Positions 43,115 through 51,485 of a stretch of DNA of 64,000 nt are shown here, piece after piece. The stretch comes from SKLM01 sp964514285. Its GTDB lineage: Bacteria > Chloroflexota > Anaerolineae > B4-G1. Each line of letters starts with the position of its first letter. The stretch's first letter is position 1. The translations under genes and the position numbers were made by a program. The stretch lies in the NCBI GenBank assembly GCA_964514285.1, contig CAZEQC010000007.1, positions 20,597 to 84,596 on the forward strand. The letters run 5' to 3'. The notes beneath the pieces were generated by a model. The model saw only the letters and a list, made by a program, of their open reading frames with translations, had not been told where the DNA came from and searched no databases.

Positions 43115-44080
43115 TTGACTGACCTGTCCTTCCTTAATCCAATTGAAGACGACTTGAGGAGGGTGGAGACACTACTCGGAGAGCATCCCCCTGAAGAGCA
43201 CGAGGCGATTGGTCTGGCCCTAGACCATCTGATTGAGGGCGGCGGCAAGAGGCTTCGGCCCACGCTGGTGTTGCTGTCGGCTCACCTCTGCGATGCGTCG
43301 ATCGATCAAGCTGTCCTCGCAGCCGCGGCCGCTGAGATGCTCCACACCGCCACGCTCGTCCATGACGATCTGATCGATGGCTCGCTGATCCGTCGGGGGG
43401 TGGAGACGTTGAATGCCAATTGGACACCTGCCGCAACCATCCTGACCGGCGACTACGCCTTTGCCCGCGCCGCCTATCTGGTCGCCCAGACGGAAAACGT
43501 GCGACTGACGCAGCGCTTTGCCGAGACCCTAATGGTGATCTGCAACGGTGAGATCCGCCAGATGTTCAACGGCAGATACTATCCCAACGCCTTTGAGGAC
43601 TATCAGAGACGCATCTACGCCAAGACCGCCTCGCTGATCGCCCTCTCCGCCGAGGCCGGAGCTATTCTGGCCGGCGACCAGCCCGCTGAAGAGAAGGCGC
43701 TTCGCATCTACGGAGAGAAGATTGGCACAGCCTTCCAGATCGTCGATGACGTGCTGGACTTCGTGGCGGATGAGGGGACTCTGGGAAAGCCTGTGGGCAG
43801 CGACTTGCGACAGGGGCTGGCGACGTTGCCCGTCTTGCTCTACATGGAGGTAGATTCAGGCACCTCAGCGGTGCGTCAAGTGCTGGAAGGCGACCGATCC
43901 AGTGACGTCGTGGAGGAGGCCGTGCAAGCCGTTATCACCTCCCCTGCCATCGATGAAGCCTTGACCATGGCACGGCACCACGTTGACGAGGCCAAGGGAG
44001 CGCTAGATGGCTTTCCAAGCTCCCTCCATCGAACAGCTCTCCTAGGCCTGGCCGATTTCACCGTGGACCGTCATTTCTAA
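43115..44080 (+). CDS. Polyprenyl diphosphate synthase
   Basis: 321 residues. The two Asp-rich motifs are ATLVHDDLIDGSLIRRG (first, near 80-86) and FQIVDDVLDFVAD (second); GGGKRLRPTLVLL precedes. It makes long-chain all-trans polyprenyl diphosphate for menaquinone side chains or for lipid carriers. The start is TTG 43115. It stands between tatD and the glycosyltransferases, so a carrier-lipid role is possible, but quinone synthesis is equally likely. Confidence 0.92.
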   Translation: MTDLSFLNPIEDDLRRVETLLGEHPPEEHEAIGLALDHLIEGGGKRLRPTLVLLSAHLCDASIDQAVLAAAAAEMLHTATLVHDDLIDGSLIRRGVETLNANWTPAATILTGDYAFARAAYLVAQTENVRLTQRFAETLMVICNGEIRQMFNGRYYPNAFEDYQRRIYAKTASLIALSAEAGAILAGDQPAEEKALRIYGEKIGTAFQIVDDVLDFVADEGTLGKPVGSDLRQGLATLPVLLYMEVDSGTSAVRQVLEGDRSSDVVEEAVQAVITSPAIDEALTMARHHVDEAKGALDGFPSSLHRTALLGLADFTVDRHF

Positions 44081-44150
44081 CCACCTTCGGTCCCATTCGC
44101 TAGCCTCGATGTTGAGCGTAGCTTGCCCGGAGCACGATCGAAGGGAAGGC

Positions 44151-45161
44151 ATGCCCGACCTCTCCATCGTCATCGTCAGCTGGAACGTTTGCGACCTGCT
44201 GCGGCGCTGCCTACGATCCATCCACCACCCTGAAGACCAAGCCGGAGTCGGCCAAGCGGCGACCAAAGACCTGGCGCTCCAGGTCATCGTCGTCGACAAC
44301 GCCTCCCGGGACGGAAGCGTTCAGATGGTGCGGGATCAGTTCCCCAATACCCGGCTCGTGACCAACCAGACGAATCGAGGCTTCCCCGCCGCCAACAACC
44401 AGGGCCTTGCGCTCGCTGAGGGTCGGTACGTTCTGCTGCTCAATCCGGACACCGAGATCGTGGGCCAGGCGCTGCCGGAGTTGGTCGCCTTCGCCGACCA
44501 GCACCCTGACGTGGGCATGGTCGGCCCACAGCTCCTCAACACCGACGGCAGCGTCCAGTCCTCCCGCCGTCGCTTTCCCACGTTGGCGACGGCTTTTCTT
44601 GAATCAACGTGGCTGCAGCCCACTCTCGCTGACCTTGAGGAACGTCCAATAGCGGGTCAGATCACCGCCCCACTCCATCGGAGGCTGGAACGGTACTACG
44701 TCGACGACCAGCCGGACAATAACGTGCAGGACGTAGATTGGATAACGGGAGCGGCTATGCTGGCCCGACGAGAGGCTATAGACGAGGTAGGCGTTATGGA
44801 CGAGGGCTTCTTCATGTACTCAGAGGAGCTCGACTGGTGCCGGCGCTTCCGAGAGGCCGGCTGGCGCGTGATCTATCTGCCCACGGCCCAGATCGTCCAT
44901 CACGTTGGGAAGAGTAGCGAACAGGTCGTCGCCGCCCGGCACATCCATTTCCAGACCAGCAAGGTACGCTACTTCCGAAAGTATCACGGAGCTCTTTCAG
45001 CAGCAGCGCTGCGCTGGTACCTGCTGGGGAGCTACGCTTGGCAAGTCGTCGTGGAAGGAGCCAAGTGGCTGGTGGGTCACAAACGCCCACTCCGCGCCCA
45101 ACGGATCGCCGCCTACCGTCAAGTGCTCGCCTCGGGGCTTCGTTTCCACCACCAAACCTGA
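44151..45161 (+). CDS. Family 2 glycosyltransferase
   Basis: 336 residues, GT-A fold of the rhamnosyltransferase-like type: LSIVIVSWNVCDLLRRCL, VDNASRDGSVQMVRD, LLLNPDTEI and DWITGAAMLARREAIDEVG, then EELDWCRRFREAGW. It should add a deoxyhexose or hexose to a lipid-linked glycan. ATG 44151 follows AAGGGAAGGC and is preferred over ATG 44109. Its TGA overlaps the next gene's ATG, so translation is coupled. Confidence 0.9.
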   Translation: MPDLSIVIVSWNVCDLLRRCLRSIHHPEDQAGVGQAATKDLALQVIVVDNASRDGSVQMVRDQFPNTRLVTNQTNRGFPAANNQGLALAEGRYVLLLNPDTEIVGQALPELVAFADQHPDVGMVGPQLLNTDGSVQSSRRRFPTLATAFLESTWLQPTLADLEERPIAGQITAPLHRRLERYYVDDQPDNNVQDVDWITGAAMLARREAIDEVGVMDEGFFMYSEELDWCRRFREAGWRVIYLPTAQIVHHVGKSSEQVVAARHIHFQTSKVRYFRKYHGALSAAALRWYLLGSYAWQVVVEGAKWLVGHKRPLRAQRIAAYRQVLASGLRFHHQT

Positions 45162-46354
45162 TGATGCGTATCGGACTGATCACGGGCGAATACCCGCCGG
45201 ATCACGGCGGTGTGGGGGATTTCACCAACTGCCTGGCGCAAGCCTTGATCGATCTGGGACACCGCGTGCACGTCATAACGTCGTCACCGCGGTCTGAAGG
45301 CCTCGGGCCTGGAGATCGGCAGATGACTGAGACGCCGAATCGTCCCAGAGTACACCGCGCGATCGATCACTGGCGCTTCGGTTGCTGGAAAAAGATTCTC
45401 CGGCTATCCCAAGAGCTGGAGCTGGAAGCCCTGAACGTGCAATTCCAGACCGCCGCTTACGACATGCACCCAGCCATCAACCTCGTGCCCCGACCGCAGC
45501 GACGCCCCACGGTGGTGGTGACGTTTCACGATCTCAAGGTGCCTTACCTGTTCCCAAAAGCCGGGCCACTCCGTTGGTGGACGGTGCGCCTCCTGGCTCA
45601 ACGCGCCGACGGGGTGATCGTCACCAACCGAGAGGACGAGCTGAGGCTTTCAGAGCTCAAATCGGGGATCTCAAATCTGGAGCGCATCCCCATCGGCAGC
45701 AACATCCCATCCGTCCCGCCCCCCGGCTACGATCGAACGGCGGAGCGAACTCGCTGGGGCATCACCTCCGATGATCTTCTGTTGGGTTACTTCGGCTTCC
45801 TCAACGAGAGCAAAGGCGGCGAGGTGCTGATCGAGACCCTGGGCTTGCTGGTGGAGCAGGGGCTGCCCGCTCATCTGCTGAAGATCGGCGGGCGGGTGGG
45901 GACATCTGATCCCACGAACCGCGCCTACGCCGACCGAGTCGATCGTCTCATCGCCGACCTCGGCCTTGAGGAGCACGTCCACTGGACGGGCTACGTCCCT
46001 CCCGAACAGGTCTCGGCCAGTCTATACGCTACGGATGTCTGCGTGCTGCCCTACCGGGACGGGGTCTCCTTCCGTCGCGGGAGCCTGCTCGCCTGCCTGG
46101 CCCATGGCCGCGCCATCGTCACGACTCAGCCAGCCGTACCACTGCCGGAGACCTTGGACGATCAAGCGATGGTCCTGGTGGAACCCGGACGCCCCAAGGC
46201 TCTGGCTCAGGCAGTAAGCCGGCTGGCCGATGATCCAGCTCTGCACGCGCAGCTGGAAGCAGAAGCTCAATCCCTCGCCAAGCAGTTTACGTGGAACCGA
46301 ATCGGCCAGCGAACAGCGGCGTTCCTGGCCGATATGATCTCAAGGAGCCCATGA
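45161..46354 (+). CDS. Family 4 glycosyltransferase
   Basis: 397 residues, GT-B fold. N-terminal GLITGEYPPDHGGVGDFTN is typical of retaining GT4 enzymes; the C-terminal half has LLGYFGFLNESKGGEVLIE, VHWTGYVPPEQVSASLYATD and AIVTTQPAVPLPE. The donor is not evident. It begins at ATG 45161 within the stop codon of the previous gene, and its own stop overlaps the next start, so three glycan genes are coupled. Confidence 0.9.
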   Translation: MMRIGLITGEYPPDHGGVGDFTNCLAQALIDLGHRVHVITSSPRSEGLGPGDRQMTETPNRPRVHRAIDHWRFGCWKKILRLSQELELEALNVQFQTAAYDMHPAINLVPRPQRRPTVVVTFHDLKVPYLFPKAGPLRWWTVRLLAQRADGVIVTNREDELRLSELKSGISNLERIPIGSNIPSVPPPGYDRTAERTRWGITSDDLLLGYFGFLNESKGGEVLIETLGLLVEQGLPAHLLKIGGRVGTSDPTNRAYADRVDRLIADLGLEEHVHWTGYVPPEQVSASLYATDVCVLPYRDGVSFRRGSLLACLAHGRAIVTTQPAVPLPETLDDQAMVLVEPGRPKALAQAVSRLADDPALHAQLEAEAQSLAKQFTWNRIGQRTAAFLADMISRSP

Positions 46355-48756
46355 ACAAACGACCAGAACGAGCGGGACTGATCGTTATCCTTCTCATCTT
46401 CGTCCTACTGAGCACGATCTATAGCGTCGTCGTGCCGCCTTTCGAAACCTCAGACGAGCTCTGGCATTATCCGATGGTCAAGCACATCGCCGATACCTGG
46501 TCCCTGCCGGTCCAGGATCCCGCGAACGTGGGGCCGTGGCGTCAGGAGGGGAGTCAACCTCCACTCTACTACGCCTTGGGCGCCTTGGCGACCTGCTGGA
46601 TCGACACGTCGGACATGTCTGAGGTCCGGCACCTCAACCGGAACGTCGATAACGGGATAGCCACCCCGGACGGTAACATCAACCTCGTCGTCCATCGGCC
46701 TGAGCAGGAGGCTTTCCCGTGGCAGGGCACGGTCCTCGCGGTTCACGTCGTCCGCTTTCTCTCCATCGCGATGGCCGCCCTGGGCGTTGCCCTGACCTAC
46801 TTCGTCGTCCGTGAGACCTTCCCGCGGAGACCGGCCCTGGCGCTGGGAGCAACGGCCCTACACGCTTTCACGCCGATGGTCATCTTCATCGCCGGGTCGG
46901 TCAACAACGACAACCTGGTGGTCCCCCTCAGCAGCCTCGGCCTGCTGATGCTGCTCCGGCTACTGCGTCCCATGCGGCCGCCCTCGAAGGCGACGTGGCG
47001 CCGGACCAACGTCCGCTATCTCTCGCTGGGCGTCGTCCTGGGCCTGGCGGCGCTGACCAAGGCCAGCTCGCTGGCCCTGACGGTGTTGACGGCCTTAGTC
47101 GTCACGGTGCGCGCGATACGGCGCCGCGACGACGGCGCTACGGCAGGATGGAGAGAGTTCCTCACCGGCGGCCTCGCCACGCTGCTGCCCCTCCTCGCCA
47201 TCGCTGGCTGGTGGTACCTGCGCAACATCCGCCTCTACGGCGACCCAAGCGGGCTGAACGCTTTCATCCAGATCCTGGGGAAGCGCGAGATTCCCGCCAC
47301 GCTGGGCCAGCTCTGGCGCGAACGTCAAAGCTTCCTGGCCGGCTACTGGGGTAACTTCGGGGGGCTCAACGTCCCTATGTCACCCTGGGTCTATCGAGTC
47401 CTCAATGCATCCCTGGTGGCTGCCGGTCTCGGATTGGCAATCGCCCTGACCAGATCTCTGACTCATACCCTGAGAGGCAGCGGCGAAGACGGAGAGCACA
47501 AGGCCTTAGAAAGCCCGTCATCCCCCTCCCAGCATCCGACGGGGCATGCCGGCGCTACATCCCTCAATCTCAGATTCATCATCTGTCTCCTGTGGGGCCT
47601 GGGCGTCCTGATCCCTTGGGTGCAGTGGGCCCGGGTGACGTGGTCTTCCCAGGGACGGCTGATCTTCGCGGCCCTCCCAGTCTGGTCTATGCTCTTGGCT
47701 CTGGGGTTGAGTGCATGGTGGCCGCGGCGTCTGGGCCTGGTACCTGGCCTACGGGTGGCCCCATGGGTCGCAGTCCTGGCCCTCTTCCTGCTGGGGCTCT
47801 CAGCTGCCGCCCCGTTCGTCTGGATCCAACCGGCCTACGCCCCTCCAGACCCGCTCAACAATGCACAAGTCCAGGCCATCCCCCAGCGCACGACCCTCGA
47901 CTTCGACAACGCCATGCGGCTCCTGGGCTACGATCTGGAGACTGAAACGACGACGCCCGGTGGGCACGTCGCAGTGACGCTGTACTGGGAGGCCCTGGCC
48001 CCCACCCAGCAGGATCACACCGTGTTCGTCCACCTCCTGGACGAGCACGAGTTGGTCGTTGCCCAGCGAGACACCTTCCCCGGTTTGGGCCTCCTATCTA
48101 CTACGTGGTTGGAGCCCGGCTACCGCTGGGCAGACCGATACGTCATCCCGGTTCCAGCCACCGCGTACAGCCCCAACCAGGCCGAGATTGAGGTGGGGCT
48201 CTTCAACGCCAAGACGGGCAAACGACTGCCAGCTATCGACGCCAGCGGCGAGGCACAGGGCGACAACGTGCGCTTCGGCCGGGTGAGCATCCAATCTCAA
48301 GACGCGTCGACGGCGTCAGGCGGCAAGATCCCCAATCCTGTGGCGATCAACTTCGGGGATCGCATGCTGCTGACCGGTTACGACCTGACCCAGCGCGCGA
48401 TCCAGCCCACAGAGACGCTGACCCTGACCCTTCACTGGAGGGCCCTCCGGGAGATGGACAACAACTACACGGTGTCGGCGCAGGTGATAGACCCAACAAC
48501 GCAACGCAAGGCAGCGCAGCACGACAGCTGGCCGCTGGAGGGTGCCGCGCCAACGGCAGCCTGGCAAAAGGAAGAGCGCGTGACGGATACCATCCCGCTC
48601 ACCATCTTCCCCGACGCTGCCGCAGGCCCTTACGACGTGCGAGTCGCGGTGTATGTGCACCAGGGGGGCGAGATATCCCACCTGCCTGTGACGCCCCCTG
48701 GGGGACGCATGCAGGCCAGCCACGTCACACTGACGCGCGTGAGAGTGACGCCCTGA
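46351..48756 (+). CDS. Multi-span membrane glycosyltransferase-like protein with C-terminal sandwich domains
   Basis: 801 residues. An N-terminal helix (GLIVILLIFVLLSTIYSVVV) and about ten more make a membrane core like GT39/DUF2142 enzymes; the first outer loop has PPFETSDELWHYPMVK with acidic residues in the catalytic position, and QEGSQPPLYYALGAL follows. The last 270 residues carry two similar beta-rich repeats (RLLGYDLETETTTPGGHVAVTLYWEAL and LLTGYDLTQRAIQ), each starting around a LxGYDL motif; these are probably extracellular. It likely uses a lipid-linked sugar. AAGGAG lies just before ATG 46351. Confidence 0.82.
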   Translation: MNKRPERAGLIVILLIFVLLSTIYSVVVPPFETSDELWHYPMVKHIADTWSLPVQDPANVGPWRQEGSQPPLYYALGALATCWIDTSDMSEVRHLNRNVDNGIATPDGNINLVVHRPEQEAFPWQGTVLAVHVVRFLSIAMAALGVALTYFVVRETFPRRPALALGATALHAFTPMVIFIAGSVNNDNLVVPLSSLGLLMLLRLLRPMRPPSKATWRRTNVRYLSLGVVLGLAALTKASSLALTVLTALVVTVRAIRRRDDGATAGWREFLTGGLATLLPLLAIAGWWYLRNIRLYGDPSGLNAFIQILGKREIPATLGQLWRERQSFLAGYWGNFGGLNVPMSPWVYRVLNASLVAAGLGLAIALTRSLTHTLRGSGEDGEHKALESPSSPSQHPTGHAGATSLNLRFIICLLWGLGVLIPWVQWARVTWSSQGRLIFAALPVWSMLLALGLSAWWPRRLGLVPGLRVAPWVAVLALFLLGLSAAAPFVWIQPAYAPPDPLNNAQVQAIPQRTTLDFDNAMRLLGYDLETETTTPGGHVAVTLYWEALAPTQQDHTVFVHLLDEHELVVAQRDTFPGLGLLSTTWLEPGYRWADRYVIPVPATAYSPNQAEIEVGLFNAKTGKRLPAIDASGEAQGDNVRFGRVSIQSQDASTASGGKIPNPVAINFGDRMLLTGYDLTQRAIQPTETLTLTLHWRALREMDNNYTVSAQVIDPTTQRKAAQHDSWPLEGAAPTAAWQKEERVTDTIPLTIFPDAAAGPYDVRVAVYVHQGGEISHLPVTPPGGRMQASHVTLTRVRVTP

Positions 48757-48769
48757 TCGCGGCGAGCAC

Positions 48770-48798
48770 TTGACCAAACACCAAGAATCAATGACAAT
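48770..48798 (+). promoter_or_regulatory. Promoter of the isochorismatase-like gene
   Basis: TTGACC (48770-48775), 17 bp, GACAAT (48793-48798). Start near 48805. Confidence 0.5.
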
Positions 48799-48894
48799 AG
48801 AATAAGCCTCATCCATCGAGAGGCTCACACGCTCTCTCCGTACGTGGATTGGGGTCACACGACAGGTATCGAGACGTTGAAAGGAGACATCAGT

Positions 48895-49602
48895 ATGGCA
48901 AAGGAACACCTGACGAGCGAGGCCTTCCTGGGCTGGCTACAGAACTGGGAGGCAGACCTTCCCGCCCTCGACATAGAGGAGGCGGTCTCAGAACCAGCGC
49001 GGGTGGCAGTGGTCTCGCAGGATCTGCTCAAGGGCTTCTGCGACGTGGGGCCTCTTTCCAGCGAGCGCGCGGCCAGCATCGTCCCCGCCGCCGTCAACAT
49101 GTTCAAACGCTCCCATGCCCTGGGCGTGCGCCACTTCCTGCTGCTCCAGGACACTCACGATCCAGAGGCCGTGGAGTTCTCTGCGTACCCGCCTCACTGC
49201 GTCGAGGGAACGGAGGAGAGCGAGACGATCGATGAGCTGCAGGAGCTCCCCTTCTCCGACCTATTCACCATCCTTCCGAAGAACTCCATCAGTTCCAGTA
49301 TGGGCACAGACCTGGAACCCTGGTTGGAGGAGCATCCGGACGTCAACACCTTCATCGTCGTCGGCGTCTGCACGGATATCTGCGTTTACCATGCAGCGAT
49401 CCACTTTCGGGTCCGGGCCAACGTTCTGGGACAGGAGAACGCGCGCGTCATCGTCCCGGCCAACTGCGTGCAGACCTTCGACATACCCGTCGACGTAGCC
49501 CAGGAGGTCGGCGCTATGCCCCACGACGGTGATCTTCTCCATCGCCTCTTCCTCTACCATATGGCGTTGAACGGCGTCGAGGTCGTGGCTGACCTCTCCT
49601 GA
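48895..49602 (+). CDS. Isochorismatase-family hydrolase, probable nicotinamidase
   Basis: 235 residues. The cysteine hydrolase triad is visible: Asp in VVSQDLLKGF, Lys in LPKNSISS and Cys in VVGVCTDICVYHAA. DTHDPEAVEFSAYPPHCVEGTEE matches the metal-binding and substrate region of nicotinamidases. The next gene is NAD synthase, which fits salvage of nicotinamide to nicotinate and NAD. Nicotinate phosphoribosyltransferase is not in the window. ATG 48895 has AAAGGAG upstream. Confidence 0.85.
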   Translation: MAKEHLTSEAFLGWLQNWEADLPALDIEEAVSEPARVAVVSQDLLKGFCDVGPLSSERAASIVPAAVNMFKRSHALGVRHFLLLQDTHDPEAVEFSAYPPHCVEGTEESETIDELQELPFSDLFTILPKNSISSSMGTDLEPWLEEHPDVNTFIVVGVCTDICVYHAAIHFRVRANVLGQENARVIVPANCVQTFDIPVDVAQEVGAMPHDGDLLHRLFLYHMALNGVEVVADLS

Positions 49603-49648
49603 GACACCGTCCGATGGATGCCACGGCCAGCACGCGAAAGGAGACGCT

Positions 49649-50383
49649 ATGAGCCTCGAACACCAGATCGTTGATTGGCTTGCCGAGCGGCGTGCCCAAG
49701 CCGGCGCCGATGGTTTCGTCCTCGGCCTGAGCGGAGGGGTCGACTCGGCAACCACGGCAGCGCTGGCGGCCCGGGCCGCCGGTCCGGCATCCGTCCTGGC
49801 CGCCATCCTCCCCTGTCACTCCCAATCCGTGGACGCTCGTCTTGCTCAACAGGTAGCCGACGCCTTCGACATTCCCACCGTGACGGTCAACCTCGACGAT
49901 GCCTTCGATGCCCTGACGGAGGCTCTCCCTCCAACTGAGCACCCCTTGGCAGCGGCCAACATCAAGCCGCGTCTGCGGATGACCACGCTCTACTACCTCG
50001 CTCAATCGAACAACTATCTGGTGCTCGGCTCCGGGAATAGAACCGAGTTGATGGTCGGCTATTTCACCAAGCACGGCGATGGCGGGGCGGACCTGCTACC
50101 GCTGGCCGATGTCTATAAGACCGAGGTATGGGAGCTCGCTCGCGATCTCGGTGTCCCCCAAGAGGTCGTCGAACGTGCTCCCTCAGCCGGTCTATGGCCT
50201 GGCCAGACCGATGAAGAGGAGCTGGGCATCACCTATCAGGAGCTGGACCGCGTTCTCATAGCTATAGCATCGGGGAAGACCGACGGGATCCCACCTGCGA
50301 CGCTGGAGAAAGTGGAGAGGATGATCGCCAGCTCGGCTCATAAACGAGCGATGCCTCCCATCTTCAGACGTCTGGAGCAGTAG
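49649..50383 (+). CDS. nadE: NAD(+) synthase, ammonia-dependent
   Basis: 244 residues. P-loop LGLSGGVDSATTAALAAR, then VLGSGNRTELMVGYFTKHGDGGADLLP and LADVYKTEVWELA. No glutaminase domain, so it uses free ammonia to convert deamido-NAD to NAD. AAAGGAG precedes the ATG, 46 nt after the hydrolase stop. The nicotinamidase-like neighbour would release ammonia as well as nicotinate. Confidence 0.95.
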   Translation: MSLEHQIVDWLAERRAQAGADGFVLGLSGGVDSATTAALAARAAGPASVLAAILPCHSQSVDARLAQQVADAFDIPTVTVNLDDAFDALTEALPPTEHPLAAANIKPRLRMTTLYYLAQSNNYLVLGSGNRTELMVGYFTKHGDGGADLLPLADVYKTEVWELARDLGVPQEVVERAPSAGLWPGQTDEEELGITYQELDRVLIAIASGKTDGIPPATLEKVERMIASSAHKRAMPPIFRRLEQ

Positions 50384-50410
50384 GTCTTCCCGACCATTGA
50401 GAGCGCATGG

Positions 50411-50635
50411 TTGGCGTATCGACTGACTCCATGCCCCAAGAAGACAATCGGGCTGGCCGTCGGAGACTACCTGAACCGATTGATCCGACGTCTGTTCGCT
50501 CTGTCGGAGCGCTTGAGCCGATGGCTGGGTTCGCACCTGCACGAGCCGGGCGTTCGCTCCCAGCGTAGCGGCCAGGAAGCCCCTGAAGAGCCCCACACCA
50601 AGCACGATCCAGAGCGAGATCGACTCGATATCTGA
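50411..50635 (+). CDS. Doubtful small reading frame after nadE
   Basis: 74 codons from a TTG at 50411 to TGA at 50633-50635, just 8 nt before an intrinsic terminator. The first half is basic and amphipathic (NRLIRRLFALSERLSRWLGS); the tail is hydrophilic. No family recognised and no clear ribosome site. An opposite-strand frame covers the same bases (50653-50192) but runs into nadE. The terminator position is the only argument for it. Confidence 0.25.
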   Translation: MAYRLTPCPKKTIGLAVGDYLNRLIRRLFALSERLSRWLGSHLHEPGVRSQRSGQEAPEEPHTKHDPERDRLDI

Positions 50636-50643
50636 ATCAAGCA

Positions 50644-50669
50644 GGGAGATCATCGCTGATCTCCCTTTT
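50644..50669 (+). terminator. Intrinsic terminator downstream of nadE
   Basis: GGGAGATCA (50644-50652), loop TCGC, TGATCTCCC (50657-50665), then TTTT. Confidence 0.8.
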
Positions 50670-50751
50670 CCATCAGGCCCTCCCCGATGTCGAACGCCGA
50701 GAGATGGACCGAGGATAGACCCCGCTTCGGCAGTGCCAGGCGTGGGATGCT

Positions 50752-50786
50752 AGAGGAAAAAGAAGAACCCCACCGACAAGTGGGGT
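50752..50786 (-). terminator. Terminator of the tRNA-Glu gene
   Basis: ACCCCAC (50767-50773) pairs with GTGGGGT (50780-50786). On the reverse strand a T-rich tail (TCTTCTTTTTCC) follows. Confidence 0.75.
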
Positions 50787-50849
50787 AACGGAGCAGGCTT
50801 ATTTAGGGCTCAGCTCACACCAGCCTCGCCCCTATGACCAATTGTGCAG

Positions 50850-50922
50850 TAGCCCCAAGGGGAGTCGAACCCCTGTCGCCGGCTTGAGAGGCCGGTGTCC
50901 TAGTCCACTAGACGATGGGGCC
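50850..50922 (-). tRNA. tRNA-Glu (CTC)
   Basis: 73 nt on the reverse strand. Acceptor stem GGCCCCA/TGGGGCT (first pair G-T), anticodon stem CCGGC/GCCGG with loop CTCTCAA (anticodon CTC), T arm with GGTTCGACTCC. Discriminator A. CCA not encoded. Confidence 0.92.
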
Positions 50923-50997
50923 AAGCGGGCGGTATTCTACCAGCCTTCCGCTACTTTGTCAACTCGGGGCCGAACCTTCTGGCGAAGGCGCGTTTCA

Positions 50998-51027
50998 CTG
51001 GCACGATGTGGTCTTTTGTGTGATAAT
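50998..51027 (+). promoter_or_regulatory. Possible promoter of korDABC
   Basis: CTGGCA (50998-51003), 18 bp, GATAAT (51022-51027). Weak -35 box; start near 51035, 75 nt before the first ATG. Confidence 0.38.
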
Positions 51028-51107
51028 GACACGTTGCCCTGACGGGCCCTATCGATTCAACAGCAACCTAGGAACCTAATCACGACGAGCAAGCATAAGG
51101 TGAATTG

Positions 51108-51485
51108 ATGACCGAAGAGACGACAAAGAACGAGGCGGATCAATCAGATCGACGTCATCGCCCAAGAGGGAGGCGCCTGCCGCGCGGCCGGGTCACCGTC
51201 TTCCCCAATTGGTGCAAGGGCTGCAACCTGTGCGTCGAGTTCTGTCCCATGGGCGTGCTCGAGCAAGGTGACGATGGACGCGTCATCGTGGCCCATCCGG
51301 AGACATGCACCGCCTGCCGCTGGTGCGAACTGCACTGCCCTGACTTCGCCATCTTCGTATCCGACGTTGAACCGACCAAAGAAGATGGGGGTAAGAGCCA
51401 TCCCGGGGATAAAAGCCATCCCGGGGATAGAAGCCATCCCGGGGATAGAAGCCATCCCGAGGCATCGGAAGAGGAGGCCGTATGA
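51108..51485 (+). CDS. korD: 2-oxoacid:ferredoxin oxidoreductase delta (ferredoxin-like) subunit
   Basis: 125 residues. Two 4Fe-4S motifs: WCKGCNLCVEFCPMGV and TCTACRWCELHCPDFAI. The N-terminus is charged. The C-terminus has four copies of a six-residue repeat ([KR]SHPGD, residues about 96-119), encoded by an 18-bp tandem repeat; this tail is not part of the normal subunit. ATG 51108 has AAGGTG upstream; the TTG just before it is less likely. Its last four bases overlap the start of korA, so D-A-B-C form a tight operon. Confidence 0.88.
   Translation: MTEETTKNEADQSDRRHRPRGRRLPRGRVTVFPNWCKGCNLCVEFCPMGVLEQGDDGRVIVAHPETCTACRWCELHCPDFAIFVSDVEPTKEDGGKSHPGDKSHPGDRSHPGDRSHPEASEEEAV
51393..51464 (+). 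repeat. Four 18-bp tandem repeats inside korD
   Basis: Units begin at 51393, 51411, 51429 and 51447 and each contains AGCCATCCCGGGGAT (the last one diverges at its end). Because the unit is a multiple of three it keeps the frame and gives a His/Pro/Gly-rich tail. Copy number is likely to vary among strains. Confidence 0.95.

Larger units (their letters stand above)
50384..50849. other. Intergenic region between nadE and tRNA-Glu
   Basis: 466 bases. It contains a doubtful small reading frame (50411-50635), an intrinsic terminator at 50644-50669 and the leftward terminator of tRNA-Glu (50752-50786). Nothing else recognised. Confidence 0.5.

Noticed and set aside
51393..51464. Tandem repeats considered as a CRISPR array
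   Set aside because: The units are directly adjacent with no unique spacers and lie in frame inside korD.
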